Assembly: GCA_029857955.1 (NCBI GenBank)
Contig: JAOUFY010000010.1
Span: forward strand, 1-57,579
Direction of reading: 5' to 3'
Length of the DNA stretch: 57,579 bases
Origin: Spirochaetia bacterium
GTDB taxonomy: Bacteria > Spirochaetota > Leptospiria > Turneriellales > JAOUFE01
Every line of letters starts with the position of its first letter. The first letter of the stretch is position 1. Position numbers and translations under genes: made by a program. Under the pieces are notes generated by a model that saw only the letters and a list, made by a program, of their open reading frames with translations, ran no database searches and was not told where the DNA came from. This document shows, one piece after another, positions 26,356-35,386 of the stretch.

Positions 26356-26892
26356 ATGCAAAATGTTCCTGAAATTTTTCATACCAAGCGATTGATACTG
26401 AGAAAATATCAACCAGGGGATGAAACCAGTGTCTTTAAATATGCAAGTGATAAAAAGACTGTAAAATACATGAACTGGCCCCGACATAATTTGCTTTCTG
26501 ACTCTCTTAAATATGTTGAGTATGCAATTATGTCTTTTGAAAAAGGGGTTGATTTTCCACTTGCGATTATATTAAAAAGGGACAATACATTTATCGGGTC
26601 CACCGGTTTTAAGTTAGTTGATTTTCAAACTGCTTTCATTGGTTACATACTTCATTCGGATTACTGGGAAAAGGGTTATGCAACAGAAGCAATTGAATTT
26701 GTTTACAATTGGCTATGTAAAAATCCAGAGATTAAGCATATCACAACTTCGTGCCATTATAAAAATCAGGCATCCATAAGAATACTTGAAAAAATAGGTA
26801 TTCCATTTGAACTTATTAAAAAAGAATCAACTATTTTTCCAAATCTTGAAGGTAAAACACATCAAACGCGCTATTATAGAAAAACAATTTAA
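26356..26892 (+). CDS. GNAT-family acetyltransferase, RimJ/RimL-like
   Basis: 178 residues. The start (IFHTKRLILRKYQPGDETSV) and the acetyl-CoA region (GYILHSDYWEKGYATEAIEF, then TTSCHYKNQASIRILEKIG) are typical of GNAT enzymes of the RimJ/RimL type, which acetylate N-termini or small amines. The substrate is unknown. It follows the Lrp-type gene by 43 bases and could be the third gene of that operon. It is convergent with the nitroreductase gene, with 3 bases between the stops. Confidence 0.85.
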   Translation: MQNVPEIFHTKRLILRKYQPGDETSVFKYASDKKTVKYMNWPRHNLLSDSLKYVEYAIMSFEKGVDFPLAIILKRDNTFIGSTGFKLVDFQTAFIGYILHSDYWEKGYATEAIEFVYNWLCKNPEIKHITTSCHYKNQASIRILEKIGIPFELIKKESTIFPNLEGKTHQTRYYRKTI

Positions 26893-26895
26893 AAT

Positions 26896-27558
26896 TTATT
26901 CTATCCATTTTAAAATTTCATCAACAAGAACTCGAGGAGTTGTAAAATTTGAACGAATGTCATTTGTATCAGGGTATCCAATGGACATTCCTAAAACCAG
27001 TTTTTTATTTAATGGAATATTTAAAAATGTTTTAACCTGTTTTGAATAATCGATTAAAAAAGCTTGAGGTACAGAGGCTATCCCTCGGCTGTGAAACCCC
27101 AGGATGACATTCTCGACAAACATGCCCATATCAAGAAGAGACCACTGGCCAAGAGATGCATCCTGATAAAAAAATAAACCTGCTGGAGCGCCATAAAAAT
27201 TAAAATTTGCCTGTTTACTTTTTTTAACAGACTCGGGATCTCCCGACGTTACTCCGAAAGCCAGACTTCTTTTATTCATGGTGTCTGAAATTCGATTTTG
27301 TATATATTCAGGCCAAGATTGTGGTACTGGAATGTCAGGTTCAATTTCAGTATTTTTTTCAGAAAGTAATATTAAATATTCACTGAGTTCATTTTTTTTG
27401 TTACCTGAAACAACGATAACTTCCCATGGTTGTGAATTCTTGTAAGAAGGTGATCGCATGGCTTCACGTATTACCTCTCGTATTGTCTCACGTGGAATAT
27501 CTTTTTTTAAAAATTTTCTCGAACTTTTGCGTGAATTTATACAATCTTGAGTTATCAT
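26896..27558 (-). CDS. nitroreductase-family FMN enzyme
   Basis: 220 residues. The flavin-binding start CINSRKSSRKFLKKDIPRE, the AMRSPSYKNSQPWEVIVV segment (about 33-50), and the late motif VENVILGFHSRGIASVPQAF are typical of the nitroreductase fold (PF00881). Such dimeric FMN enzymes reduce nitro compounds, quinones or flavins with NAD(P)H; the natural substrate is not clear. It is 67 bases downstream of the FAD oxidoreductase gene on the same strand. Confidence 0.9.
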   Translation of the reverse strand: MITQDCINSRKSSRKFLKKDIPRETIREVIREAMRSPSYKNSQPWEVIVVSGNKKNELSEYLILLSEKNTEIEPDIPVPQSWPEYIQNRISDTMNKRSLAFGVTSGDPESVKKSKQANFNFYGAPAGLFFYQDASLGQWSLLDMGMFVENVILGFHSRGIASVPQAFLIDYSKQVKTFLNIPLNKKLVLGMSIGYPDTNDIRSNFTTPRVLVDEILKWIE

Positions 27559-27625
27559 TTATGATACATTATGACTAAAACACAGGTTTACAATAAATTT
27601 ATTGAAAATTTTAACATAAATGAAA

Positions 27626-28735
27626 TTAATAAAATCTTATGGGGCTGTAAGGATTAGGCTGTTTTACATGATTCAAGCCCTGAGTAAGTGTTAATTTTTG
27701 AATTTCTGGAATTAATCCGGGCGAAATAGTCATACCTCGTCCTCCAAGTCCGGCTACCCAGAACAGGTTTTTTATAAATGGATCAAAACCAACAACAGGA
27801 ATTTGATCCAATGAAAATGTTCTCAAGCAGGCCCAGTATCGTGAAATGTGGTGATCTTTTAAAAAAGGAAAAACAGACAAAATTGATTTTAAAAAACGAT
27901 CAACTTCTTTTTCATCGCTGCTATAATCCCCTGCAAACGTTTCTCTTTGATCACAATGGGTAGCCAAAAATCCATTACTTTCATATCGAATATAGACATC
28001 ACGTTTTTCATCCCATAGTACAGGTAAATTAATATTTGAAAATTGATGTTCTGTTTTCGAACGCAAAAAAAATAAATGACGTTTAAAAGTCATTACAGGC
28101 GGAGTTTTTACTCTGGCTTTTGAAATTAAATCCATTGCCCAGGAGCCTGCGGCATTGACGACCATATCATTTTCTGACAGATTTATGCCGAAACCATTGG
28201 CATCATGTATGCGTATTATTTTATCACTTTGAATTTCGATATCATCTATGCAGGTATTGTAATGAAAAACTATTCCTCTTTTTGATAAATATTTTAATAA
28301 AAAATTTTGATAAGCATGAATATCAATTACGCCATTTTCTTTTACCATGATTCCATTAAAGAAATATCCATCATTAAAATTCATTTGTTTTAAATTACTT
28401 TTTATTTCAGATAAATCAGGATATTGATTTATAAATGAATCTTCATAATAATCAAGTTCCAGCGGATCAATTAATAAACCCCTGCGATCCATCAACTGGC
28501 CGCTTGTTTTTTCAATTTTAAGTAACTGTCTGTAACTATTTTTTACAAGTATTGATAAAGTTGGATCAGATTCATAAGTTCTAAAAATGGCAGCATTTCG
28601 CGATGAACTGAACATGCACGGTAACGATTCTTTTTCATATACATGTATTTTATTTTTACAATCCGGGGTATTTTCAGCTAGAGAATATGCAGCCGTAAGC
28701 CCTGCAATTCCTGCGCCAATCACATGATATTCCAC
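27626..28735 (-). CDS. FAD-dependent oxidoreductase, DAO family
   Basis: 369 residues. The N-terminal Rossmann FAD motif is YHVIGAGIAGLTAAYSLAE (GxGxxG at 7-12), and the C-terminal FAD contact is LFWVAGLGGRGMTISPG. The central part resembles glycine/sarcosine oxidases and D-amino-acid dehydrogenases (PF01266). The active-site type is not clear enough to name a substrate. The gene may share a transcript with the nitroreductase. It starts 63 bases from the GH3 gene end. Confidence 0.85.
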   Translation of the reverse strand: MEYHVIGAGIAGLTAAYSLAENTPDCKNKIHVYEKESLPCMFSSSRNAAIFRTYESDPTLSILVKNSYRQLLKIEKTSGQLMDRRGLLIDPLELDYYEDSFINQYPDLSEIKSNLKQMNFNDGYFFNGIMVKENGVIDIHAYQNFLLKYLSKRGIVFHYNTCIDDIEIQSDKIIRIHDANGFGINLSENDMVVNAAGSWAMDLISKARVKTPPVMTFKRHLFFLRSKTEHQFSNINLPVLWDEKRDVYIRYESNGFLATHCDQRETFAGDYSSDEKEVDRFLKSILSVFPFLKDHHISRYWACLRTFSLDQIPVVGFDPFIKNLFWVAGLGGRGMTISPGLIPEIQKLTLTQGLNHVKQPNPYSPIRFY

Positions 28736-28798
28736 AGGGTAGGGATGCTTCTACAACAGCCTTGTAAATCCGTTTTCTTGGTGGCTTCGATGGAAAAA

Positions 28799-30535
28799 TC
28801 AATGTTTTTGGTAAATAACAGATGCTTTCGGCGGTATCACATTAGATATCCATGTTTCTATCAGTTGTTGTCTTGAAGTACTCGTATCTGAAAAAGGTGA
28901 AATTAAAATATCGCTGTCATTTAAAAAATAAATAAATTTTTTAGCAGGAAAAGGATCTTCCACAGTATAAATAATCCATGGTTTTGTTTTTTTAAATTTT
29001 AAATAATACTCAAGAGAGGTATTTAATGTTTGTAAAATTACGCATTTTTCATCACATTTAACTTCTGAGAGTTCTTTTAATGAGTATATTTTTTTCGACT
29101 TACTTTGCAATAATTTATAGTTTGCATCAGATACAGATACATCTGTAAATAATGAATATTTTTGCACATTTGACTCTAGACCAGGGCTACCATAAACAGA
29201 TTTGATACCATTTTTGGATATAAATTGATTGATTGAATCAACCTTTGCTAATTGAGTTTCAATGTTTTTAATATTTAAATCAACATCGTTTGAGTGATGA
29301 AGCCATATTTCAGATTCCTGCTGTAATTTGGCAGACCAATTATTTTTATGTTCTTTAATGTATAGATCCATTAAACCAAGACTAACTTTTCGATAAATGA
29401 TTCGCCGAACTGATTCGACAATTCGTTGTTTGGAAATAATTTCATTTTTATATGCCTTGATAAATCCATTTAACATATTTATACTTTCATTGGGTTTAAA
29501 AGCATACAGTAAAACATCTGCGCCAGCCAGAAAAGCTTGTACCGAAAGATTATTGATTTTTTCTTGCCGCTGATATATGTTCATGGCATTCATTGCCAGA
29601 TCATCTGTAATGATAATACCTTTATAATTCCATTTATTTCTAAGTTTTTCTGTCAACCAGGTGTATGAAAGGGTAGAAGGTTCCGCTGAAATTTGATTAA
29701 AAATGATATGAGCGCTCATCAATCCATAGGGGGGATTTTTAGAATGTATAAGTTCTTGGTATGGGTAAAGCTCTATCTGGTTTAATTCATTTTCAGTTTT
29801 ATTTATAAAAGGTAAGTCAAGATGTGAGTCAATATTTGTATCGCCATGCCCCGGAAAATGTTTTATAGCAGTCATGCATCTTGCATTTTGTGCACCCTTG
29901 ACATACTGTATTGCCATTTCTGATACCAATTCTGGATCAGATCCAAAAGAGCGCATACCAATTACAGGATTGTCTGGATTTATTTGAACATCCACAACAG
30001 GCGTAAGCACCCACTGAATTCCGTGCATCCTTAACTCCATGCAGGTATAAAATCCAACCAGCAATGGAAGATCTTTTTTCTTTGTACGAGTGTATGATTC
30101 AGCTATGGCCATTGCAGACGGAAAATCTGTAGAGCCTGTTTTAATTCTACGAACGCGTCCGCCTTCCTGGTCAATGGAATAAAACGGAAGAGGCAGATTT
30201 TTTTTTCTGTAAATATTATTTATTTTTTCTATGTAACTATCTAACAGCGGAAGATTCGCCTGACCATTTTCAAGTACTGGAATATTTTTAGTATGAATAA
30301 AAATACTTCCTGGCATGAGTTGTTCCAGCATTTTTTCATCATCGAGCTGAAAATAAAACATAAAAAGTTGTTTGATCAATGCTTCATCATCAAGTTCAGA
30401 AATGATCTGATCAGCAAGGTTCCATGTGATATTTTCAACTTTATTAATTTGCGATTTTCGGTATTGTAATCCTATGGAAAGAATGAGTATTGTTATCACC
30501 ACCATGGATAAAGTGATGTATAATATTTTTTTCAT
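28799..30535 (-). CDS. GH3 beta-N-acetylglucosaminidase-like protein, membrane-anchored
   Basis: 578 residues. One N-terminal membrane segment (about 4-22) places the enzyme in the periplasm. The GH3/NagZ core (about 35-360) has SIDQEGGRVRRI, the loop AIKHFPGHGDTNIDSHLDLP with the catalytic Asp/His pair of NagZ-type enzymes, and the nucleophile loop GIIITDDLAMNAM. Cytoplasmic NagZ is about 340 residues; here a further 220 residues follow, without a motif that I recognise. It probably cleaves GlcNAc from peptidoglycan or its fragments. The start overlaps the stop of the large TPR gene by 4 bases, so the two are coupled. Confidence 0.85.
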   Translation of the reverse strand: MKKILYITLSMVVITILILSIGLQYRKSQINKVENITWNLADQIISELDDEALIKQLFMFYFQLDDEKMLEQLMPGSIFIHTKNIPVLENGQANLPLLDSYIEKINNIYRKKNLPLPFYSIDQEGGRVRRIKTGSTDFPSAMAIAESYTRTKKKDLPLLVGFYTCMELRMHGIQWVLTPVVDVQINPDNPVIGMRSFGSDPELVSEMAIQYVKGAQNARCMTAIKHFPGHGDTNIDSHLDLPFINKTENELNQIELYPYQELIHSKNPPYGLMSAHIIFNQISAEPSTLSYTWLTEKLRNKWNYKGIIITDDLAMNAMNIYQRQEKINNLSVQAFLAGADVLLYAFKPNESINMLNGFIKAYKNEIISKQRIVESVRRIIYRKVSLGLMDLYIKEHKNNWSAKLQQESEIWLHHSNDVDLNIKNIETQLAKVDSINQFISKNGIKSVYGSPGLESNVQKYSLFTDVSVSDANYKLLQSKSKKIYSLKELSEVKCDEKCVILQTLNTSLEYYLKFKKTKPWIIYTVEDPFPAKKFIYFLNDSDILISPFSDTSTSRQQLIETWISNVIPPKASVIYQKH

Positions 30536-33500
30536 AGTACATTATCCTTTAAATACGGCGAAATAAAATCCATAATTAAAGGATATTTTTCATGAATATC
30601 AAGATCAGAACGTTTGAAAGAAAGTCTTATATTTAAATGTGCTATTTCATTTTCTTGATTAATTTTTTTTGAATATTCAATGGACTTTTGATAATGTTTT
30701 AGCGCATTATCTTCTTCGCCCATTATTTCAAAGATAGCGCCCATATTATTTTCAATTATAGCCATTTTTGAAAATATAGTTTCATGATTTTTGTTGGATT
30801 CAGAAGGGTTTGAAACACTTTCAGCAAGCGGAGTATATTTCCCCTGTAAATAATAAAGGTGACTTAAAGAAGTTTCCATATAACGTCGTTGATCGTTTAT
30901 GTTTCTTGTTCCCATGTAATAAAGTGCATAAGATTTTGCCAGTTCAAGATTTGGCATTTTATTATCCCATGAGGGAGAAATTGATTGCCAATAGAAAAGA
31001 GCCCTTGCATAATCACTTTTAACATAATTAATCCAGCCTCGGTAATAAGAAAGCTCTGATTTAGCAATATCACTTTTTAAACCTTCGCCTTCGGCTTTGT
31101 CCAGATACATATCTACCTGGTCTAACATTGTGATTAAGGCTTCTTTGCCATATTCTCCGGAACTTTCAAATTTATCAGTTTCCTGAATTCGAAGCCAATC
31201 ATGTGATTTATCAAGACTTTTAACTTGTGATAAATACAGGATTTTTGCAAGATTAAAGGTTACAATTCCCCGGTCAGCTTCAAGTAATGTTTCATCTTCC
31301 GGTCGATCGCCCAGATTGTCCAAAAAAGAATCCGTTATTTTTTCTTCTGCCAGAGTAAGATGTTTTTTAGCTCCGTCATAATCATTTAATTCCATAAGTA
31401 TTTCAGCTCTGTCATTTAAAGCCATAAAATGATTAGGATCATATTTAAAAGCATATTCAAATTGAGTCATTGCCATTCGGTATTGCTTTACTACTTTTCT
31501 AAAATACCTTCCCCGCTGATAATACCCTTCAGCAAAAGTTTTTCCGCTTATTTTATTTCCATATATATCTTCATCAGTTTTGTTGTACATAATGTTCAGC
31601 AATTCTTCTGCGCGGCTTTTAAGTGATTTATTATTAACCTTGTCAATAGGCGACGTATTGTATTCGATACGCAGATCATCTTTATCAGGTAAATCTATGT
31701 AGAAGCTGGCTAATTTTGCAAGCATGAATAAAGGTAGTTTATTTTCAATTTTATAGGTATGTTTTATCAAGCTATGTTGTTGAATGATTAAACGAGGGTC
31801 ACTTGATGTCTGATACATGGGTGATTCATACATTTTTATCAGTGTTTTCATTATACCGGTTTGACCTTCTACATCATATGGATTTTTACGAATTATTTTT
31901 TCAAAATAATCATGAGCTTTATTGTAATCATTGTTATTATAGTAAATATTTCCAATTCCAAGTATAGCAGTGGAGATAAACTTATCTCTTTGAAATAACG
32001 GAGTTGTACTTTTAAAATTTAAGATGCGATTGTAGTAATCAATTCCAAGACGATTATTTCTATACACAGATCTGGCAAATTTTCTGGTAGGGGAAGAGTG
32101 AAAATTCCCAAGAGCATACAATACAATGGCCTCATCCTGTTTTTTATCAAGATGTGTTAAAATATAAGCGCCTCTTTTTTGAAGATTAAAAGGGATGTCA
32201 TTTATGTACAGGGTCTTCTTGTCATTATTTTTATAGCGAATGATTGGTACTTTTTTTATAAGGCTCCAGATATCTTCACTTTGATTAATTTCCTGATTTT
32301 CGATCCGTATTGCTTTTTTGGCAGGATTGATGGTGACTTTACCAAAAAGTTTTTCAAATGCATTTTCATATAATCCCTGTCTTCGGTAGGCATCTGCAAA
32401 CTGTAAATATGCCTCGGAATTTTCAGGATATCTTTCAATAGCTTTAGTAAAATATTTTTCTGCTTTTGAAATGTCAGAACTTGTAAAGGATTGGGACAAT
32501 ATAATTTCTTTTCCATTTTCAATATCATGATGATAAAGGTATTTTTTAATACCAAATAAATATATAGAACTGCTAATAACCAATAAAAGTGGAATAGCTA
32601 CAATGGCAAATTTGGTAAAACCAATTATTTTTCTTCGGCTTTCAAGGCCTTTTTCAGTATATTGAGCTCTACTTACAATAACCTTGCGGTCAGATTCTTC
32701 TTTAGCATGTTTTTTATCGAATTTTTTACCAAGTTTTTTTTCAAGAAAACTTTTTATCTCGTCTTCGCCGGTTCCAAGTACTAATTTTTTTATTAATTCG
32801 CTTGAATCAGTTTTGCCAAGTTTATTACCAAGAAGCGTATCAATAACACTTTGACGAATTGAGGGAGAAAATGATTTAATTGTTTTTCTAAGTGAATTTA
32901 ATTGTTCATCAGAAATTTCTTTATCTTTTTGTTCGTCAGCAAGTTCATTTAATTCATCATCAAGACCGCCAAAAGCGCTGCCTCGTACCACTTCTGGCGA
33001 AACATCATCTAAAGATGGGGGTGACATATCGTCAAAAGTAAAGTCATTTGCCTGCGGTGTTTGTGCGCCAAGATTATCTAATCCAAAGTCGTCAGTTGGA
33101 GCCGGGGTATCGGCTGCCAGATCATCCATGGCAAAATCATCTGCTGGAGCTGGGGTATCGGCAGCCAGATCATCCATGGCAAAATCATCTGCTGGAGCCG
33201 GGGTATCGGCGACCAGATCATCCATGGCAAAATCATCTGCTGGAGGCGGGGTATCGGCGACCAGATCATCCATGGCAAAATCATCAGTTGGAGCCGGGGT
33301 ATCGGCTGCCAGATCATCCAGGGCAAAATCATCTGCTGGAGTCGGGGTTTCGGCTCCCAGATCATCCATGGCAAAATCATCTGCTGGAGGCGGGGAATCG
33401 GCGACCAGATCATCCATGGCAAAATCATCAGTTGGAGCCGGGGTATCGGCAGCCAGATCATCCATGGCGAAATCATCTGCTGGAGCCGGGGTATCGGCAG

Positions 33501-34098
33501 CCAGATCATCCATGGCAAAATCATCAGTTGGAGCCGGGGTATCGGCTACCAGATCATCCATGGCAAAATCATCAGCTGGAGCCGGGGTTTCGGCGACCAG
33601 ATCATCCATGGCAAAATCATCAGTTGGAGCCGGGGTATCGGCTGCCAGATCATCCATGGCAAAATCATCAGTTGGAGCCGGGGTATCGGCTACCAGATCA
33701 TCCATGGCAAAATCATCTGCTGGAGCAGGCGTTTGATCACCTGACTCTTCTAATCTTGTTTCTTCTGCAGGTTCAACTTTTTCCAGTGAGTCTAAATCTA
33801 AATCGGCAAGATCATCAAATTCACCAAGGTCGTCATTTGTCTTTGTTTCAATTTTGGGTTTTGCAAAGGATGGAGTACTTTCAATGTCAATTTCCGGGTC
33901 AATTTCCGGTTTTTCTTCTTCCTGTATACCTTCATCTGCTGTTTCAGTTTCCTCTGGAGGTATTTCTACATGACCAGGTGGTTTTACAAAATCTTCTACA
34001 AGATTATTGATAAGTTGCAATTCTTCAGGAGAGTATTCAATAACCTTGGACACTTCTTCCGTGGCTTGTTCATCTTTTTTCTTTTTTTTAAATAACAT
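30532..34098 (-). CDS. large TPR membrane protein with 13-unit tandem repeat
   Basis: 1188 residues in four parts. 1-126: Lys-rich start and acidic segment. 127-334: thirteen 16-residue repeats of the type ADDFAMDDLVADTPAP, with a worn fourteenth unit to about 348, acidic and probably disordered. 380-485: a helical cytoplasmic domain (LNSLRKTIKSFSPSIRQS...). One membrane helix at about 490-510 (FAIVAIPLLLVISSSIYLFG). The rest, about 530-1180, is an array of TPR units (YFTKAIERYPENSEAYLQFA, YNKAHDYFEKIIRKNPYDVE, DNALKHYQKSIEYSKKINQE). The order suggests a cytoplasmic disordered arm and a periplasmic scaffold. It is co-translated with the GH3 enzyme. The family is unknown to me. Confidence 0.8.
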   Translation of the reverse strand: MLFKKKKKDEQATEEVSKVIEYSPEELQLINNLVEDFVKPPGHVEIPPEETETADEGIQEEEKPEIDPEIDIESTPSFAKPKIETKTNDDLGEFDDLADLDLDSLEKVEPAEETRLEESGDQTPAPADDFAMDDLVADTPAPTDDFAMDDLAADTPAPTDDFAMDDLVAETPAPADDFAMDDLVADTPAPTDDFAMDDLAADTPAPADDFAMDDLAADTPAPTDDFAMDDLVADSPPPADDFAMDDLGAETPTPADDFALDDLAADTPAPTDDFAMDDLVADTPPPADDFAMDDLVADTPAPADDFAMDDLAADTPAPADDFAMDDLAADTPAPTDDFGLDNLGAQTPQANDFTFDDMSPPSLDDVSPEVVRGSAFGGLDDELNELADEQKDKEISDEQLNSLRKTIKSFSPSIRQSVIDTLLGNKLGKTDSSELIKKLVLGTGEDEIKSFLEKKLGKKFDKKHAKEESDRKVIVSRAQYTEKGLESRRKIIGFTKFAIVAIPLLLVISSSIYLFGIKKYLYHHDIENGKEIILSQSFTSSDISKAEKYFTKAIERYPENSEAYLQFADAYRRQGLYENAFEKLFGKVTINPAKKAIRIENQEINQSEDIWSLIKKVPIIRYKNNDKKTLYINDIPFNLQKRGAYILTHLDKKQDEAIVLYALGNFHSSPTRKFARSVYRNNRLGIDYYNRILNFKSTTPLFQRDKFISTAILGIGNIYYNNNDYNKAHDYFEKIIRKNPYDVEGQTGIMKTLIKMYESPMYQTSSDPRLIIQQHSLIKHTYKIENKLPLFMLAKLASFYIDLPDKDDLRIEYNTSPIDKVNNKSLKSRAEELLNIMYNKTDEDIYGNKISGKTFAEGYYQRGRYFRKVVKQYRMAMTQFEYAFKYDPNHFMALNDRAEILMELNDYDGAKKHLTLAEEKITDSFLDNLGDRPEDETLLEADRGIVTFNLAKILYLSQVKSLDKSHDWLRIQETDKFESSGEYGKEALITMLDQVDMYLDKAEGEGLKSDIAKSELSYYRGWINYVKSDYARALFYWQSISPSWDNKMPNLELAKSYALYYMGTRNINDQRRYMETSLSHLYYLQGKYTPLAESVSNPSESNKNHETIFSKMAIIENNMGAIFEIMGEEDNALKHYQKSIEYSKKINQENEIAHLNIRLSFKRSDLDIHEKYPLIMDFISPYLKDNVL
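33097..33720 (-). repeat. 13 x 48-bp tandem repeat within the TPR gene
   Basis: Thirteen exact-length 48-bp units, each coding for 16 residues; a degenerate unit follows to about 33055. Units differ by few bases (Ala/Thr at position 1, Val/Ala at position 10, Asp/Glu at position 12), so they are recent duplicates. Because 48 is a multiple of three and the unit has no stop in several frames, long false reading frames appear on both strands here. Confidence 0.95.
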
Positions 34099-34178
34099 GA
34101 TGTAAAATTCTAATTGAATTTAGTTTAAAGTCGACATTATATTGTCGGTATAAAAAATAAATATTTAACGTTGAAACT

Positions 34179-35105
34179 ATGATACATGAAATTTTATTCA
34201 TTTTTAGCCATTGTCAATCTGTTTTTAGCACAATCATGGGTAAACTTTTAGATAAAAAAGTTAAAAAACAGACTTTGCAGTTTAAAAGCAGTATTTTTAC
34301 CGTAAAAATGTTATTCATTGGTTTATTTTTGTTATTTCCTGCTATAACAGGTGATGTTTACTCCATTTATGGATATTCATCCGATTTACTTAAAAAAAAT
34401 GAGGGTGAAAAAGTAAATTATTATTATGCAAGGCATCTTGAAAAGCTCAGAAAAAGTGTAAAACCAAGGTTTATTCATATCATTGATACAAAAAAATTTG
34501 CCAATGAACATACTGTACTTGGTTCAGGAGTTTTATTTACTTTTAAAAGTTTTCAGGCACGAGATGTAAGTTTTGTCAGTAATGTGGATCGCTTTGAAAA
34601 ACACAAGATGACACGAAATGAAAAAGGTGTCTGGTACTATATATTACCGCGAAAAGAGTTTGATGAAAAAATTCCTAAGCGAGAAATATTATATAAATTT
34701 GTAGTTGATGGATTGTTTGTGCAGGATTCCACCCATGACAACTATGAAGACGATAATGCCGGCGGTATTATATCAAAATTTACGTTTACTGAAGACATGT
34801 TTAAACCTCAAGAGGGAGTACTTGTCTTGGAAAATGATACTTCGAGCAATAAAAAGGTTATTTTTAGACTTTATGCGCCAAAGGCTAAATTTGTTTCATT
34901 AATCGGCTCATTTAACAACTGGGATTCAGAAATAGATATTATGCAAAAAAGTGAATCTGGTTATTTTCAAATTGAAAAAAGCCTGCCGGCAGGGGAATAT
35001 ACATATCTTCTTCGAATTGACGGAAAGACTGTTGTCGATAAAAAAAGTACAGAGCTTAAATACCATCCCGTTTTTGAAAAAGTAGGATTCTTCAAGGTCA
35101 ATTAA
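34179..35105 (+). CDS. secreted protein with two CBM48/AMPK-type glycogen-binding-like domains
   Basis: 308 residues from ATG 34179; ATG 34236 is another possible start. A hydrophobic segment (about 44-60, LFIGLFLLFPAITG) acts as signal or anchor. Domain 1 (about 105-205, GSGVLFTFKSFQARDVSFVS ... YKFVVDGLFVQD) and domain 2 (about 220-300, IFRLYAPKAKFVSLIGSFNN ... GEYTYLLRIDG) both show the E-set pattern of AMPK-beta/CBM48 domains, with SFNNW and YxYxxxxDG best kept in domain 2. Glycan binding is inferred. Divergent from the TPR gene, with about 80 bases between them for two promoters. Confidence 0.75.
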   Translation: MIHEILFIFSHCQSVFSTIMGKLLDKKVKKQTLQFKSSIFTVKMLFIGLFLLFPAITGDVYSIYGYSSDLLKKNEGEKVNYYYARHLEKLRKSVKPRFIHIIDTKKFANEHTVLGSGVLFTFKSFQARDVSFVSNVDRFEKHKMTRNEKGVWYYILPRKEFDEKIPKREILYKFVVDGLFVQDSTHDNYEDDNAGGIISKFTFTEDMFKPQEGVLVLENDTSSNKKVIFRLYAPKAKFVSLIGSFNNWDSEIDIMQKSESGYFQIEKSLPAGEYTYLLRIDGKTVVDKKSTELKYHPVFEKVGFFKVN

Positions 35106-35386
35106 GCAAGATAATTTCAATAATTAAAAGGGGGGAAACAGGTTTTATTTAAATTTGTACTTTATTCTCCCCCCTGCCTGCAAGGTGTTGTCTAAATTCA
35201 GTTTTTAAATTATGCTGTAAAGCCGCGGTAAGCGCATTGTATTTTCAAGGAAAATTTCAAAGATTAATGATTTTTTAAACAACCCCTTTACGTCACCCCC
35301 CGAGAAAGATTATTTCTGTTTTCGATTGTTGCTTTACGATATACGAATCAATAAATTTATTCCCGTAAGGGATAAGTAAAATTCTT
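35106..35386. other. intergenic region with three G6/C6 tracts
   Basis: No gene seen. G6 at 35130-35135 and C6 at 35169-35174 can pair as a 7-bp stem (AGGGGGG/CCCCCCT) around a long AT-rich loop; another C6 lies at 35296-35301. Such tracts are conspicuous in this AT-rich sequence. The stem has no T-run after it, so it is not a typical terminator. The argH leader carries GTAAGGGATAAG about 10 bases before the ATG. Confidence 0.4.

Noticed and set aside
33097..33720. Possible CRISPR array because of regular 48-bp spacing
   Set aside because: There are no unique spacers; the units are direct tandem copies inside an intact coding frame, and no cas genes are nearby.
33048..34010. Long open frame on the plus strand with a PDHPWQNH-type repeat, and similar frames at 33128-33736 (+) and 33078-33524 (-)
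   Set aside because: All are by-products of the 48-bp repeat of the real minus-strand TPR gene: the unit length is divisible by three and has no stops in these frames. They have no start signals and odd composition.
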